Numbered from the stretch's first letter, positions 1 through 9,667 are shown. The stretch: DNA of 64,000 nt from Pseudoalteromonas aurantia (GCF_005886875.1 NZ_PNBY01000013.1:1-64000); one strand, 5' to 3'. The notes: generated from the letters alone by a model not told the origin. Made by a program: numbers and translations.

Positions 1-191
1 TAACCTCAGCTCTGGATAAGCGAATTTGCCCAATAAAGCTATTTTTCTCACGCTCGGCGTTGCTTTCATTTGTAATAGCCCGCTATTACTACATAAAAGC
101 GCCCTGATATTGGGTAAAATATCATCATTGGATTGTACGTTAGTTGGTTTTCAAAACATTTTTATTGCAAAACCCCTATCCAAACCTGAGG
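1..191. other. Window edge, no supported gene
   Basis: Downstream of ybaM. An open frame can be read here on the plus strand, but it runs antisense into ybaM, lacks a recognisable family and has no good ribosome binding site. I see no clear terminator or RNA gene. Confidence 0.4.
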
Positions 192-365
192 TTACATACT
201 ACTTTTTTCTTTTTCACAACTTGATAACTTCTGTTGATAATCAGACTTTACAATGTCTAATGCTGCGAGTACTTGATCTGCGGGTAGTTCATGTTGTTCA
301 AGCAGCATGATGAGGTCAACAGCTAACTTGATATGGGGGGGAGCGGCTTCTAATGTATTGCTCAT
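192..365 (-). CDS. ybaM: YbaM family small protein (DUF2496)
   Basis: A 57-residue protein read on the minus strand. It resembles Escherichia coli YbaM in length and in the core stretch reading [19 protein letters not shown] followed by [12 protein letters not shown]. The family function is unknown; in enterobacteria ybaM lies beside priC, and priC is two genes upstream here, which supports the call. The ATG overlaps the stop codon of the ComFB-like gene by one base (TAATG), so translational coupling is likely. The tail after about residue 48 is short and charged. It is probably the last gene of the dinG-yfcA-priC-comFB-ybaM leftward cluster. Identification rests on motif memory, not alignment. 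Confidence 0.85.
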   Translation of the reverse strand: MSNTLEAAPPHIKLAVDLIMLLEQHELPADQVLAALDIVKSDYQQKLSSCEKEKSSM

Positions 366-634
366 TAAACTGATTTCCGTTTTTTGGCGACTTGGCTTAT
401 GGAAACATCGATTGCAATATTAACGCGTTGTTCCATTTGTATACGTTCGTGTTGGGGTAAATAAAATGCCATGTCTACATCATAGCGAATATATCGTGCT
501 GGAAGTTGGTTTAAAATAGTACAGCAAAAATCCGCCATTATTTCATCACTATATTGTGCACTTAACCCACGTTTAATAAGCAGGTCGAGCATAATTTTTT
601 CATAATAATTATGTACATCATCATGTAGTTTCAT
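365..634 (-). CDS. Late competence ComFB family protein
   Basis: An 89-residue protein. Residues 1-13 ([13 protein letters not shown]) and the core at residues 37-49 ([13 protein letters not shown]) fit the ComFB domain, whose hallmark is a conserved LN-LPPRY segment. ComFB was named from a Bacillus competence operon; in Gram-negative bacteria its role is unsettled, and some cyanobacterial members bind cyclic dinucleotides. It sits 117 bases downstream of priC and its stop overlaps the ybaM start. The zinc-type cysteines seen in some relatives are reduced to a CC pair. A function in DNA uptake is not shown by this sequence. Confidence 0.75.
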   Translation of the reverse strand: MKLHDDVHNYYEKIMLDLLIKRGLSAQYSDEIMADFCCTILNQLPARYIRYDVDMAFYLPQHERIQMEQRVNIAIDVSISQVAKKRKSV

Positions 635-751
635 TGCAGCGCCTGACTGAATTAGTTAGGTTAAGTTTATACTATAATAACGTGCTTATCGACTAACACA
701 ATAAAAACCTAATGAGCTTAGCCTAAGTCAGGTTAAGCGGTTCTGCTTATA

Positions 752-1351
752 TCAACGTGTTTGTTGTTTTTCAGCTAGTTGGATTTTTTCTTCGGTGGCT
801 GATATTGCTTTTCGACATCGGCCGAGCCTTGCATGAAGTGTTAAGATTTCTTGATTAAGTGCATGTGCTTGCGTGGGGTTTGCGTTATTTAACTGGACCT
901 TTCTCAGTTCTACCATTTCTATTAACCTACGCTCAAACTCATGGTTTTGAGAGAGCTCTTGATAGAGTTCTTGAGAGCTCTGTATCACTTTTTTCACTGC
1001 GGAGCGATATACTTTGGCTTTTTTAGGGTAATGGGCTTTATTTTCTTTTGCCCACACTGAGGTAGATTTTAATACTTTGATGACTGCTTCTATTTGAGTG
1101 GCAATTTTCTCAAGGGCGAAGGCATATGCGTGTCTTTTTTGTGGTTCAGGTAAAGCTGTGAGTGTTACTTTTATTTCATCAACGTAATCAGTTAACTGTA
1201 AGCTTTTGGTTGCAAAAACTGTTCTGTCGAACAAGCTCGGTTGAGCTTGAATATAGCGGTTTTTTGCAAACCACTTAGCATTATCAAATTGTTCAGCTTG
1301 CTGCGCTAAATAGTCTACTTGGTGGTGTAGTTTTGATAAAGCAGTCGTCAT
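752..1351 (-). CDS. priC: Primosomal replication protein PriC (N'')
   Basis: A 199-residue mostly helical protein. The C-terminal stretch LHARLGRCRKAISATEEKI and the N-terminal pattern of a helical domain with FD-x-x-LF match PriC, which loads DnaB at stalled forks together with Rep or PriA. The ATG overlaps the stop of the upstream permease gene by four bases (ATGA), so the two are translated from one message. Placement behind dinG and its SOS box suggests co-expression with DNA repair; that link is inference. The neighbouring ybaM further supports the name, because priC and ybaM are adjacent in enterobacteria. Confidence 0.9.
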   Translation of the reverse strand: MTTALSKLHHQVDYLAQQAEQFDNAKWFAKNRYIQAQPSLFDRTVFATKSLQLTDYVDEIKVTLTALPEPQKRHAYAFALEKIATQIEAVIKVLKSTSVWAKENKAHYPKKAKVYRSAVKKVIQSSQELYQELSQNHEFERRLIEMVELRKVQLNNANPTQAHALNQEILTLHARLGRCRKAISATEEKIQLAEKQQTR

Positions 1352-2127
1352 GTTAAATATGCCTCGACGATCAGCTTACCGGCCAAAATTATCACAATAG
1401 TATTAAATAAAGGCTTTATGAGCTTACTGCCAAATTTGATAGCAGAATGAGCGCCTAACCAGGCACCGAGCATTAAGAATATGCCCATGGTAACGCCCAG
1501 TATGAAGTTCACATGACCCAATGCCACAAAGGTGATCAGCGAGATAAAGTTCGATACAAAGTTCATTGAGCGAGCTAAGCCACAATTCAATAATAGGCTC
1601 ATTTTATAAAGTAAGCTATTGGATGCAGTCCAAAAAGTACCAGTCCCAGGGCCAGCTAAACCGTCGAAAAAGCCAAGGCACAAACCTTGTACCCACTGCT
1701 TAACTTTTAACGTATTACTGTTGGCAGGTAACGTATGTGATTCAGTTGGGCTTAAACTCCCAAAAAGACTATAACAAGCAACAAAGATGATAATGATTGG
1801 CAGTAATTTGTTTAAAAAATCGATACTTAACTTATCCACTAATAAGGTGCCCAGTATTGAGCCTATGGCTGTGGCCAGAACTGAAGCAGCCCAAAACCTA
1901 GGGTTAAATAATTGCTTTTTGTAGTAGGTAATACTTGCGGTGATAGAGCCGAAGCTCGCCGCAAGCTTATTGGTACCGAGTGTTAAGTGAGGAGGTAAAC
2001 CAGCTGTAAGTAATGCGGGCACGGTGAGCATGCCACCGCCACCTGCGACAGCGTCAATAAACCCGGCCGCAAGCGCGACTAGACATAATAATCCCCACGT
2101 CATGGGGTCAAGTGCGAGTTCAAACAT
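1348..2127 (-). CDS. yfcA: TauE/SafE family permease, YfcA type
   Basis: A 259-residue inner-membrane protein with about eight hydrophobic segments. The N-terminal motif AAGFIDAVAGGGGMLTVPAL and the following TNKLAASFGS are the TauE/SafE signature, and the pattern closely follows E. coli YfcA. Family members export or import sulfonates, sulfite or other organic anions; the substrate here cannot be told. It begins three bases after the dinG stop and its end overlaps priC by four bases, so it is embedded in a DNA-repair operon without an obvious functional link. Confidence 0.88.
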   Translation of the reverse strand: MFELALDPMTWGLLCLVALAAGFIDAVAGGGGMLTVPALLTAGLPPHLTLGTNKLAASFGSITASITYYKKQLFNPRFWAASVLATAIGSILGTLLVDKLSIDFLNKLLPIIIIFVACYSLFGSLSPTESHTLPANSNTLKVKQWVQGLCLGFFDGLAGPGTGTFWTASNSLLYKMSLLLNCGLARSMNFVSNFISLITFVALGHVNFILGVTMGIFLMLGAWLGAHSAIKFGSKLIKPLFNTIVIILAGKLIVEAYLT

Positions 2128-2130
2128 AGA

Positions 2131-4200
2131 TCAATCAATTTGTCTCTTAAAGGGTGGTAGAGTGTCCAGCATGGCTTTGCCATATCGTTTTGTGACTAAG
2201 CGCCTGTCCAGTACTGTTATACGGCCAGAATCTGACTCTTTGCGCAGCAGTCTACCACAGCTTTGGACTAATTTCTTTGCAGCATCGGGCACGGTGATTG
2301 ATAAAAATGGATTTCCCCCTTTGCTTTGTACAAATTCAGCCTGAGCCTCTTCAATTGGGGAGGTTGGTACTGCAAAAGGGATCTTAGTTATAATTAAATT
2401 TTCTAAGTAATGGCCCGGTAAATCTAGACCTTCAGATAAACTCTGCGTGCCAAAGAGGACGCTGCCTTTACCTGAATCTATGTGACTTTTATGTGCTTTT
2501 AAGAGGCTATCGCGAGATTGCTCACCTTGAACAAGTATCTTCCAGTGATTGGCTCTTAATATTTTTACAACATGGTCCATTTGCCAATATGAAGCAAAGA
2601 GCACTAGATTGGCAGCCTCCTTATTTAGATAAGTAGGCAGTATACTTGCCAAGTAGTCACTAAATGTTTTGTCAGTCGGATCTTTTTCAGTTATTGGTAA
2701 ATGTAAGGTTGCTTGATTGGGGTAATCAAATGGCGAATTGGCTTTGATGTATTTTACACCCGGTTCATTTCGTAACCCACTTTCTTTGGAGAAATGATCA
2801 AACGTGCCCATCGCACTGAGCGTTGCAGAACATAGAACAGCCCCAGCACACTCTTGCCAGAGTTTATCTTTCAAATAATAACCGACTTCAATAGGGCAGT
2901 CGCATAGTAAGTGATCATGGTGATGTTTATATTCTAAGCGTTTTATCCAGCGCGCGTGAGGCGTATTTTCGCCCTTACTCGCATAGCTAAACCACAGCTT
3001 GTTTAACTGCTCTAGCCGGTTTATGTATAGACCACTCTCAGTTAAAAGTGGGTCGGCAAGATAGGGCTTTACATCCCCATCACTGACATCAAGTGTGAGT
3101 GCGTCATGCATTTTTGACAGTGCACGCAGTGCATCAAGCGTCGCGTCGCTGATGTCTTTAGCCTTATCTGTGAGCGACTCAGGCACGACGCCATGTTCAA
3201 ATCGGAACGTATCGTCGTCATTATAATTAAAGTCAGCTTTGTCTAAGATGTCTCTGACGACTCTTAAGTCTTTATTGGCATCATTGGCTGCGTCATTGAG
3301 TTTAAAGTTTTGACCAATGGCTTTTTGTGAAACAATAACATTGGCCATTTTGCCACTAAATTTTAATAGCTTGTCTAGCCAGTCTATTGTGCCTTTTATG
3401 GTTGCCGCAGCAGATGAAAAGTCTCGTGTAATATGTGGCAGGTGATGTGCCTCATCAATCACATAGAATGACTCATCTAATTCGGGTAGTATTTTTCCGC
3501 CTCCAAGCTCTAAATCGGCGAGCAATAACGCATGGTTAATGACGAGTACGTCCATTTGCGCCATTTTTTGTCGTGCTAAATGAAATGGGCATAAGTGGTG
3601 AGATTTCATTTGGCGTTGGCAGGCATGTTTATCACACGCAATAATGTTCCAAACCTTATCTGGGATGGTATCTGCCCAACTATCTCTATCGCCTTGCCAC
3701 TTTTTATTTTGATAGGCGCTTTGTAAGTCTCTTAAACATTTCTGCTCCATATCTGATAGAGGTGATGACAAAGTTGGCAGCATGGACATTTGCACCATGT
3801 CTTCGTTAAGTGCTGCATTGAGTTTTTGAACGCATACATAACGTTGTCGGCCTTTAACCAGATCAAACTTAAAATCGAGCCCTGAATGCGCCTTAAAAAA
3901 AGGAAGCTCTTTTTCTATTAATTGTTCTTGTAGCGCGACAGTTGCAGTTGAAATAATTAACTTTTTTTTCTTAGCCAGCGCTAGAGGTAAAGCACTTAGG
4001 CAGTAGGCAAGTGATTTACCCGTACCAGTACCCGCCTCAATAACGCATATTCTCTGCGATTTATGATATTCACCAGCTAATGTTTTAGCGATTTCAGCCA
4101 CAAGATAATTTTGACTGGTGCGAGGGTGATAGCCCTCTAAATTATCCGCTATATGTTGATGAGTTTGCCGAATTGTTTTCTTCAATGCGTCTGAGAGCAT
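2131..4200 (-). CDS. dinG: ATP-dependent DNA helicase DinG
   Basis: A 689-residue superfamily 2 5'-3' helicase of the XPD type that unwinds DNA-RNA hybrids and forked substrates. Walker A is AGTGTGKS at residues 56-63, the DEAH box is at 249-252, and four cysteines suited to an iron-sulfur cluster lie at about 123, 189, 194 and 204, matching the E. coli DinG spacing. The C-terminal half has helicase motifs such as LFGTQSLSEGLDLPG and QSCGRLLR. It is divergent from polB, and a LexA-type box lies 23-41 bases upstream of its ATG, as expected for a damage-inducible gene. It starts the leftward cluster. Confidence 0.95.
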   Translation of the reverse strand: MLSDALKKTIRQTHQHIADNLEGYHPRTSQNYLVAEIAKTLAGEYHKSQRICVIEAGTGTGKSLAYCLSALPLALAKKKKLIISTATVALQEQLIEKELPFFKAHSGLDFKFDLVKGRQRYVCVQKLNAALNEDMVQMSMLPTLSSPLSDMEQKCLRDLQSAYQNKKWQGDRDSWADTIPDKVWNIIACDKHACQRQMKSHHLCPFHLARQKMAQMDVLVINHALLLADLELGGGKILPELDESFYVIDEAHHLPHITRDFSSAAATIKGTIDWLDKLLKFSGKMANVIVSQKAIGQNFKLNDAANDANKDLRVVRDILDKADFNYNDDDTFRFEHGVVPESLTDKAKDISDATLDALRALSKMHDALTLDVSDGDVKPYLADPLLTESGLYINRLEQLNKLWFSYASKGENTPHARWIKRLEYKHHHDHLLCDCPIEVGYYLKDKLWQECAGAVLCSATLSAMGTFDHFSKESGLRNEPGVKYIKANSPFDYPNQATLHLPITEKDPTDKTFSDYLASILPTYLNKEAANLVLFASYWQMDHVVKILRANHWKILVQGEQSRDSLLKAHKSHIDSGKGSVLFGTQSLSEGLDLPGHYLENLIITKIPFAVPTSPIEEAQAEFVQSKGGNPFLSITVPDAAKKLVQSCGRLLRKESDSGRITVLDRRLVTKRYGKAMLDTLPPFKRQID

Positions 4201-4221
4201 GTTAATCGCCTAAATTTAGAT

Positions 4222-4241
4222 ATATGTATATACTTACAGTA
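4222..4241. promoter_or_regulatory. LexA (SOS) box shared by dinG and polB
   Basis: The core reads ATGT at 4224-4227, eight AT-rich bases, then ACAG at 4236-4239, followed by TA. This differs from the gammaproteobacterial LexA consensus CTGT-N8-ACAG at one core base. It lies in the 70-base gap between two divergent genes that are both SOS members in E. coli (dinG and polB), so a single operator probably controls both. Confidence 0.8.
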
Positions 4242-4270
4242 TCGAGCGTTATTCTAGATGGGGAATTGGT

Positions 4271-6598
4271 TTGACACAAGCTGTCTACCCAGGGTTTATA
4301 TTATCACGTCAACAGATCAATAATAATGGTCAGCTTCATTTGTGCTATTGGGTTAAAACTGAAGTCGGTCCAGTCAGGGTGTTGATTGAAAATGAAATGC
4401 CTGTCTTTTTCATTCGAGAACGAGATGTTCAAACAGCCAAAACATTGCTGCGTTCTGACGGTCAAGTGGTTGATATTAGGAAAACGGCGTTAAAACATTT
4501 CGACTGTGAACAGGTGTACGCTTGTTATTTTACAACGACACAAAAGCTTTTCTTAGCTAAGCGACTGTTAAATGAGCATGTACTTTTATACGAAGATGAT
4601 ATTCGTCATTGCGATCGATTTTTAATGGAGCGTTATATAAAAGGGGCTGCGTGGATTAAAGGAAATATTAGACAACGTGAAGGATATATTGAGTTAACAA
4701 ACGCTAAGCTGAAAGCACACAATGACTATGTTCCAAATCTAGTAATGCTTTCATTAGATATAGAGTGCAGCGCTGAGGGGGTTTTGTTTTCTGTTGGTTT
4801 AGTAAACCATGAAGTTGAAGTTGTTATTATGGTGGGTGAGTCACAGGACTGTTCTGGCTATATTATTTGGGTTCGCGATGAAGCCGAGTTATTGCAAACT
4901 TTGATGGAGAAAATAACAGAATTCGATCCTGATGTACTCATTGGCTGGAACGTTATCGAGTTTGACTGTGTTGTTCTCGCTGAGCGTGCAGAGGCATTGG
5001 GCATTGAATTAATGCTAGGTAGGGGGCAAGGCCTCATTCATGTGTACAAAGGAAATTATGTTCGAGTGACTATACCCGGTCGAGTTGTAATTGATGGTAT
5101 AGATACCTTAAAGAATGCTACATATCACTTTCCTAGCTTTCGTTTAGCCGAAGTCGCTAAAAAAGTGCTAGGTAAAGAAAAGTTACTTCAACAAGATAAT
5201 AGATTAGCAGAGATAATCCGTCAGTTTAATGAAGATAAGTTGAGTTTAGCGGCATATAACTTACAAGATTGTTATTTGGTTCTTGAGATTTTTGAGAAAC
5301 TCAGTTTACTGGATTTCGCAGTAGCGAGAACTCGTCTAACTGGGCTTGAATTAGAAAGAATGGGTGGCTCTGTAGCTGCCTTTACAAATTTATATCTACC
5401 GCTATTGCATCGAAGTGGCTTCATTGCGCCTAACTTAGGGGAGCATGGCTTAAATTTCGATAGCCCAGGCGGGTACGTCATGGAATCGACTCCTGGTTTA
5501 CATAAGAATGTCATAGTGCTTGATTTTAAGAGCCTATATCCATCAATTATTCGTACATTTATGATCGATCCTTTATCCCTTATTATTGGCCTAGCTAATC
5601 CTCACGGTGCTATTCCTGGTTTTAATGGTGGTGTTTTTTCTCGCAAAGAGCACCACCTGCCGAATTTAATTAAATCACTATCTCACGCAAGACAGCTAGC
5701 TAAATCAAAGGATGATCTCATGCTATCTCAAGCTATTAAAATCATAATGAATAGTTTTTATGGTGTGCTCGGGTCTACTGGATGTCGCTTTTACGACCCT
5801 CGGCTATCAAGTTCGATAACCTTACGTGGTCATGAAATTATGCAGCGCACTAAAAGTTGGATTGAGGATGAAGGATTTGACGTTATTTATGGTGATACAG
5901 ATTCAACATTTGTTCGCTTGCCATGTGAGTGGGAGAGAGAGAAGTGTAATGAAATAGGGGGGAGTCTTATGAATTTAATTAATAGAAAGTGGCAGATGCA
6001 CTGCAATAATCACTTTGACTTAGATAGTCATCTGGAAATTGAGTTTGAAACTCTATATAGCCCGTTTTTTTTACCAACTATAAGAGGTGCGCAAACAGGC
6101 TCAAAAAAACGCTATGTAGGGCAAGTTAACAATAATGGTAATAATGAGCTCATTTTTAAGGGAATGGAAACCGTTAGAAGTGACTGGACTAAAATTGCAC
6201 AACGATATCAAAGAGATATTTTTGAAGCTTTGTTTAAAAATGAAGGATTGCTGAGTATAACTGAACAGTATGTGGCGGCCATTCGGTCAGGGGAAGTTGA
6301 TTGTATGTTGCTATATTCGAAACGGCTGGGTCAAAACCTTGAAATGTACAAAAAAAATGTCCCACCTCACGTCAAAGCTGCGCGTTCACACCAGAAAGTC
6401 AATGATAAAATTAGCTATAAAAAAGGTGCGATGGTCGAGTACTTTATCACTTCTAGTGGGCCTTCGGTTAGTTTTCAGGGGATGGAAATAGACTACGAAC
6501 ATTATATCGAAAAGCAAATAATACCAATTTTAAAGATGCTTCCTGGTTCAGAGGATGTTTTATTTAAGTTAACTGATCAGGGGTGTTTTTTCTTTTAA
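4271..6598 (+). CDS. polB: DNA polymerase II (family B)
   Basis: A 775-residue family B polymerase with 3'-5' exonuclease, close to the 783 residues of E. coli PolB. The exonuclease I motif is LDIECS at residues 162-167, the polymerase A motif DFKSLYPSIIRTFMIDP is near 418-434, and the catalytic YGDTDS is near 540. The product helps restart replication and bypasses some lesions. The start is TTG at 4271, preceded by GGGGA six bases upstream; no in-frame ATG gives the expected N-terminus (E. coli begins MAQAGFILTR). Expression is probably LexA-controlled through the box at 4222-4241. It has no close downstream partner. Confidence 0.95.
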   Translation: MTQAVYPGFILSRQQINNNGQLHLCYWVKTEVGPVRVLIENEMPVFFIRERDVQTAKTLLRSDGQVVDIRKTALKHFDCEQVYACYFTTTQKLFLAKRLLNEHVLLYEDDIRHCDRFLMERYIKGAAWIKGNIRQREGYIELTNAKLKAHNDYVPNLVMLSLDIECSAEGVLFSVGLVNHEVEVVIMVGESQDCSGYIIWVRDEAELLQTLMEKITEFDPDVLIGWNVIEFDCVVLAERAEALGIELMLGRGQGLIHVYKGNYVRVTIPGRVVIDGIDTLKNATYHFPSFRLAEVAKKVLGKEKLLQQDNRLAEIIRQFNEDKLSLAAYNLQDCYLVLEIFEKLSLLDFAVARTRLTGLELERMGGSVAAFTNLYLPLLHRSGFIAPNLGEHGLNFDSPGGYVMESTPGLHKNVIVLDFKSLYPSIIRTFMIDPLSLIIGLANPHGAIPGFNGGVFSRKEHHLPNLIKSLSHARQLAKSKDDLMLSQAIKIIMNSFYGVLGSTGCRFYDPRLSSSITLRGHEIMQRTKSWIEDEGFDVIYGDTDSTFVRLPCEWEREKCNEIGGSLMNLINRKWQMHCNNHFDLDSHLEIEFETLYSPFFLPTIRGAQTGSKKRYVGQVNNNGNNELIFKGMETVRSDWTKIAQRYQRDIFEALFKNEGLLSITEQYVAAIRSGEVDCMLLYSKRLGQNLEMYKKNVPPHVKAARSHQKVNDKISYKKGAMVEYFITSSGPSVSFQGMEIDYEHYIEKQIIPILKMLPGSEDVLFKLTDQGCFFF

Positions 6599-6677
6599 TA
6601 TCAAATATTTGTTTAGTAAATGTTTGTTAAATGTTTGTTTTTATTTTGGGGAATTGTTATTTAATCAATAATTAGAG

Positions 6678-6705
6678 TTGACGCTAGTGTCGCTGCTTGT
6701 TTAAT
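6678..6705 (+). promoter_or_regulatory. Putative sigma-70 promoter of first TonB receptor
   Basis: TTGACG at 6678-6683 and TTTAAT at 6700-6705 are separated by 16 bases, giving good matches to both hexamers. It would yield a leader of roughly 85-90 bases before the ATG at 6799. Confidence 0.5.
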
Positions 6706-6798
6706 ATTCATGGTGAATGTTGCTTAGTTGCAATTGAATATAGAGGCTTAAGCCCGAAAAAATTACAAGCTACTAACAAGTGGTCCTGGGAGATACAA

Positions 6799-9609
6799 AT
6801 GTTAAATAACAAAGTTTCAAACGCAGTGCGCTTAGCCATTGCATTTGGTGCTACATCTACAGCTATGTTTTCAGCTGGTGCGGTTGTTGCTGCTGAAGAC
6901 GGTGCAAATAAAATTGAAAAGATCCAAGTAACAGGTTCTCGTATCAAGCGAGCTGATATGGAAGGCGCTAACCCTGTTCAGGTTATATCACGCGATGATC
7001 TAGTGGCATCGGGTATTACCAATGTTGGTGACATTCTTCAAGAGATCCCATCAGTTGCTGGTGCAGCGACAAATACAGCTATCAACAATGGTGGTTCAGG
7101 TGCTGTTCGTGTATCACTTCGTGGTTTAGGTTCATCTCGTACGTTAGTTCTAATTAATGGTCGACGTGTTGTAGCTTCAGGAACAGGTGCTAACTCATCA
7201 GTTGATTTGAGTACTATTCCAACAGCGGTAATAAAGCGCGTTGAAGTATTAAAAGATGGTGCTTCTGCGATTTACGGTTCTGACGCGATTGGTGGTGTAG
7301 TAAACGTAATTACGCGTGACGATTTTGAGGGCTTCGAAGCTAATGCTAGCTATGATGCATCGACACATGGTGGTGATGGCGAAACGAAAAGCTATGACTT
7401 TACAGTTGGTTTCTCTAGCGATAAAGGCAACGTAGTATTAAACGCATATTACGTTGAGCAGGGCCCTCAGTGGTCTTCTGATAGAGATTGGTCTAAATTT
7501 GAATTAGGGCTTGACCCTGACACCGGTGAATTTAATAAAGGCGGCTCTTCAGCTCCACCTTGGGGTCGTTATAATGGCATTGAAGGTGCAAACGACTGTT
7601 CTTCATTTACTCATGGCGCAGGCAGTGGCCCAGGTCAATCAGATCCAAGTGATTTTTCAAACCCGACTGGCTACGATTGCTGGGATTGGGATAAAGATAC
7701 CTACAACTACGCACCTGTAAACTATCATTTAACACCACAAAAACGTTACGGAATGTTTGCGCAAGGTACTTATGAGCTTTCTGATTCGCATAGATTCTTT
7801 ACCGAATTAAACTTTAACCGTCGTACGTCAGATACAAAATTAGCGCCATTGCCTCTTGCACCTCTTGCCTTCTTCGGTGTGACAAATGCTACGTATTCAA
7901 AAGACAACTACTATAACCAGCAGTTTGGACCTAAAGATGCTAGCGGCAACAGTGTAGATATTGCTGATTGGCGTCGTCGTATGGTTGAAACTGGCGGGCG
8001 TGATACGCGTTTCCGTGTAGAAACTGTTCGTGCGGTATTTGGTTTTGAAGGTGATATCAACGATACATGGGGATATGAAGTTTCTTACATCTTTGGCCGT
8101 AACGACTCTGCGACGGCTCGTGCTGGTGGTGTGAACTTTGAAAAAGTAGCCGAAGCGGTTGGCCCGTCTTTCATGGATTCAACAGGCAATGTTGTGTGTG
8201 GTACGCAAGAAAACCCGATTGCTGGCTGTGTGTCATTGAACACGTTTGGTATCCCAGGTACCGATACTCAAGTAACACAAGAAATGATGGACTTCATTAC
8301 GTTTGAAGCGCATGACTTTGGTTCAAATGAGCAGCAAGTTATTTCAGCAAGTGTATTTGGTGAAGCGTTTGAATTACCTGCGGGCACTATTGGTGTTGCA
8401 ATGGGTGTTGAGCATCGCGAAGAAAAAGGCGCTGATTACCCAGATGCACTTATTGCACTTGGTATTACGTCAGGTTCAAGTCGTCAGGCGACTGAAGGGT
8501 CATATACAGTTGATGAAATCTTCATGGAAGCTAACTTACCTATTCTTGATGGTGAATTTCTTGCTGAAGTACTTGAAGTAGATGTTGCTGTTCGTTATTC
8601 AGATTATGATACGTTCGGTGATACAACAAACCATAAAGTTGGTGTTCGTTGGTCTCCTATGGATGGCTTGATGTTCCGTGGTACGTCATCTACGGCATTT
8701 AGAGCGCCATCTACATCAGATTTGTTCTCTGGTGCTGAAGATAACAGCCCACAAGTCGCTGATCCGTGTGCTACTAACCCAACACAATTCTGTATTGCTG
8801 ATGGTGTTCCTGCAGCAGGTTTTGAGCCGATTGGTGATCAGTTATCTTCTACACGTGGTGGTAACACAGAACTTCAACCTGAAGAAGCTGATATCTTTAC
8901 TGTAGGTGTGGTATACAGCCCTGATTTTGTTGATGGGTTATCTTTCACTGTTGATTACTGGGATATTGAAGTAACTAATGCGATCAGTACTATTGGTGAG
9001 CAGCTTATCCTTGATAAATGTGCTGAAAGTGGGCTTTACTGTGACAAGATTACACGTTACACATCAGGTATATTAGCGGGTAACTCGAGTGATATCGATG
9101 ATAGAAATGTAAACGTTGGTGGTGTTGATTCGTCAGGTATTGATTTCAACGTAAATTACGTCACTGAAGTTTCATTCGGTGCACTTAAGTTCAACTTAGA
9201 TGCAACGCGTTACGACACATACGATATTACTCAAGCTGATGGGTCTGTTGTTGAAAATGCCGGTTGGTTCCGTCGCAACAGTGGTGATGGTAACTTCCCT
9301 GAGTGGAAAACAAACTTTGATGTTCGTTTGAACAAAGATGATTGGTCTGCAAGCTACGCTATCCGTTATATTGGTGAAGTGGAAGAACCATTTGGTAACG
9401 AAGCAGGTCAAAGAACTATTGATTCGCAAACAATACATGATGCGCGTTTCACTTATTTCTTTGATAACTTCACAACGACTGTTGGCTTAAACAATATCTT
9501 TGATGAAGATCCTCCGTATGCAGATACAGGATTCAATGATAACACTGACCCTCGTACTTATAATACTACGGGTCGTCATGTATACTTAACCTTAAGTGCT
9601 GCTTTCTAA
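6799..9609 (+). CDS. TonB-dependent outer-membrane receptor (paralog 1)
   Basis: A 936-residue receptor. The start at 6799 follows a GGGAG site and gives a signal peptide (MLNNKVSNAVRLAIAFGA onward, cleavage near residue 32 after VVAA). A TonB-box-like IEKIQVTG leads into a plug domain with NPVQVISRDDL, LRGLGSSRTLVLINGRR and the DGASAIYGSDAIGGVVN signature, then a large beta-barrel ending in an aromatic residue (LTLSAAF). Such receptors move siderophores, glycans or peptides across the outer membrane using TonB energy. No catabolic genes adjoin it, so the ligand is unknown. A close paralog follows at 10086. A strong terminator follows. Confidence 0.93.
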   Translation: MLNNKVSNAVRLAIAFGATSTAMFSAGAVVAAEDGANKIEKIQVTGSRIKRADMEGANPVQVISRDDLVASGITNVGDILQEIPSVAGAATNTAINNGGSGAVRVSLRGLGSSRTLVLINGRRVVASGTGANSSVDLSTIPTAVIKRVEVLKDGASAIYGSDAIGGVVNVITRDDFEGFEANASYDASTHGGDGETKSYDFTVGFSSDKGNVVLNAYYVEQGPQWSSDRDWSKFELGLDPDTGEFNKGGSSAPPWGRYNGIEGANDCSSFTHGAGSGPGQSDPSDFSNPTGYDCWDWDKDTYNYAPVNYHLTPQKRYGMFAQGTYELSDSHRFFTELNFNRRTSDTKLAPLPLAPLAFFGVTNATYSKDNYYNQQFGPKDASGNSVDIADWRRRMVETGGRDTRFRVETVRAVFGFEGDINDTWGYEVSYIFGRNDSATARAGGVNFEKVAEAVGPSFMDSTGNVVCGTQENPIAGCVSLNTFGIPGTDTQVTQEMMDFITFEAHDFGSNEQQVISASVFGEAFELPAGTIGVAMGVEHREEKGADYPDALIALGITSGSSRQATEGSYTVDEIFMEANLPILDGEFLAEVLEVDVAVRYSDYDTFGDTTNHKVGVRWSPMDGLMFRGTSSTAFRAPSTSDLFSGAEDNSPQVADPCATNPTQFCIADGVPAAGFEPIGDQLSSTRGGNTELQPEEADIFTVGVVYSPDFVDGLSFTVDYWDIEVTNAISTIGEQLILDKCAESGLYCDKITRYTSGILAGNSSDIDDRNVNVGGVDSSGIDFNVNYVTEVSFGALKFNLDATRYDTYDITQADGSVVENAGWFRRNSGDGNFPEWKTNFDVRLNKDDWSASYAIRYIGEVEEPFGNEAGQRTIDSQTIHDARFTYFFDNFTTTVGLNNIFDEDPPYADTGFNDNTDPRTYNTTGRHVYLTLSAAF

Positions 9610-9631
9610 TTTAGAAACAAACTTTGTATTA

Positions 9632-9667
9632 AAACCGGCTAGTTATTAGCCGGTTTTTTTGTTTTTG
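9632..9667 (+). terminator. Rho-independent terminator after TonB receptor 1
   Basis: ACCGGCTA and TAGCCGGT form a stem around a short loop, followed by a run of seven or more T (broken by G) ending near 9667. Confidence 0.85.

Noticed and set aside
26-310. Plus-strand open frame of 94 codons
   Set aside because: It overlaps ybaM antisense, has no family resemblance and lacks a clear ribosome binding site.
7061-7110. Possible fusion or frameshift in TonB receptor 1
   Set aside because: The frame is continuous from the signal peptide to the terminal aromatic residue; the longer open frame before 6799 is just untranslated leader.
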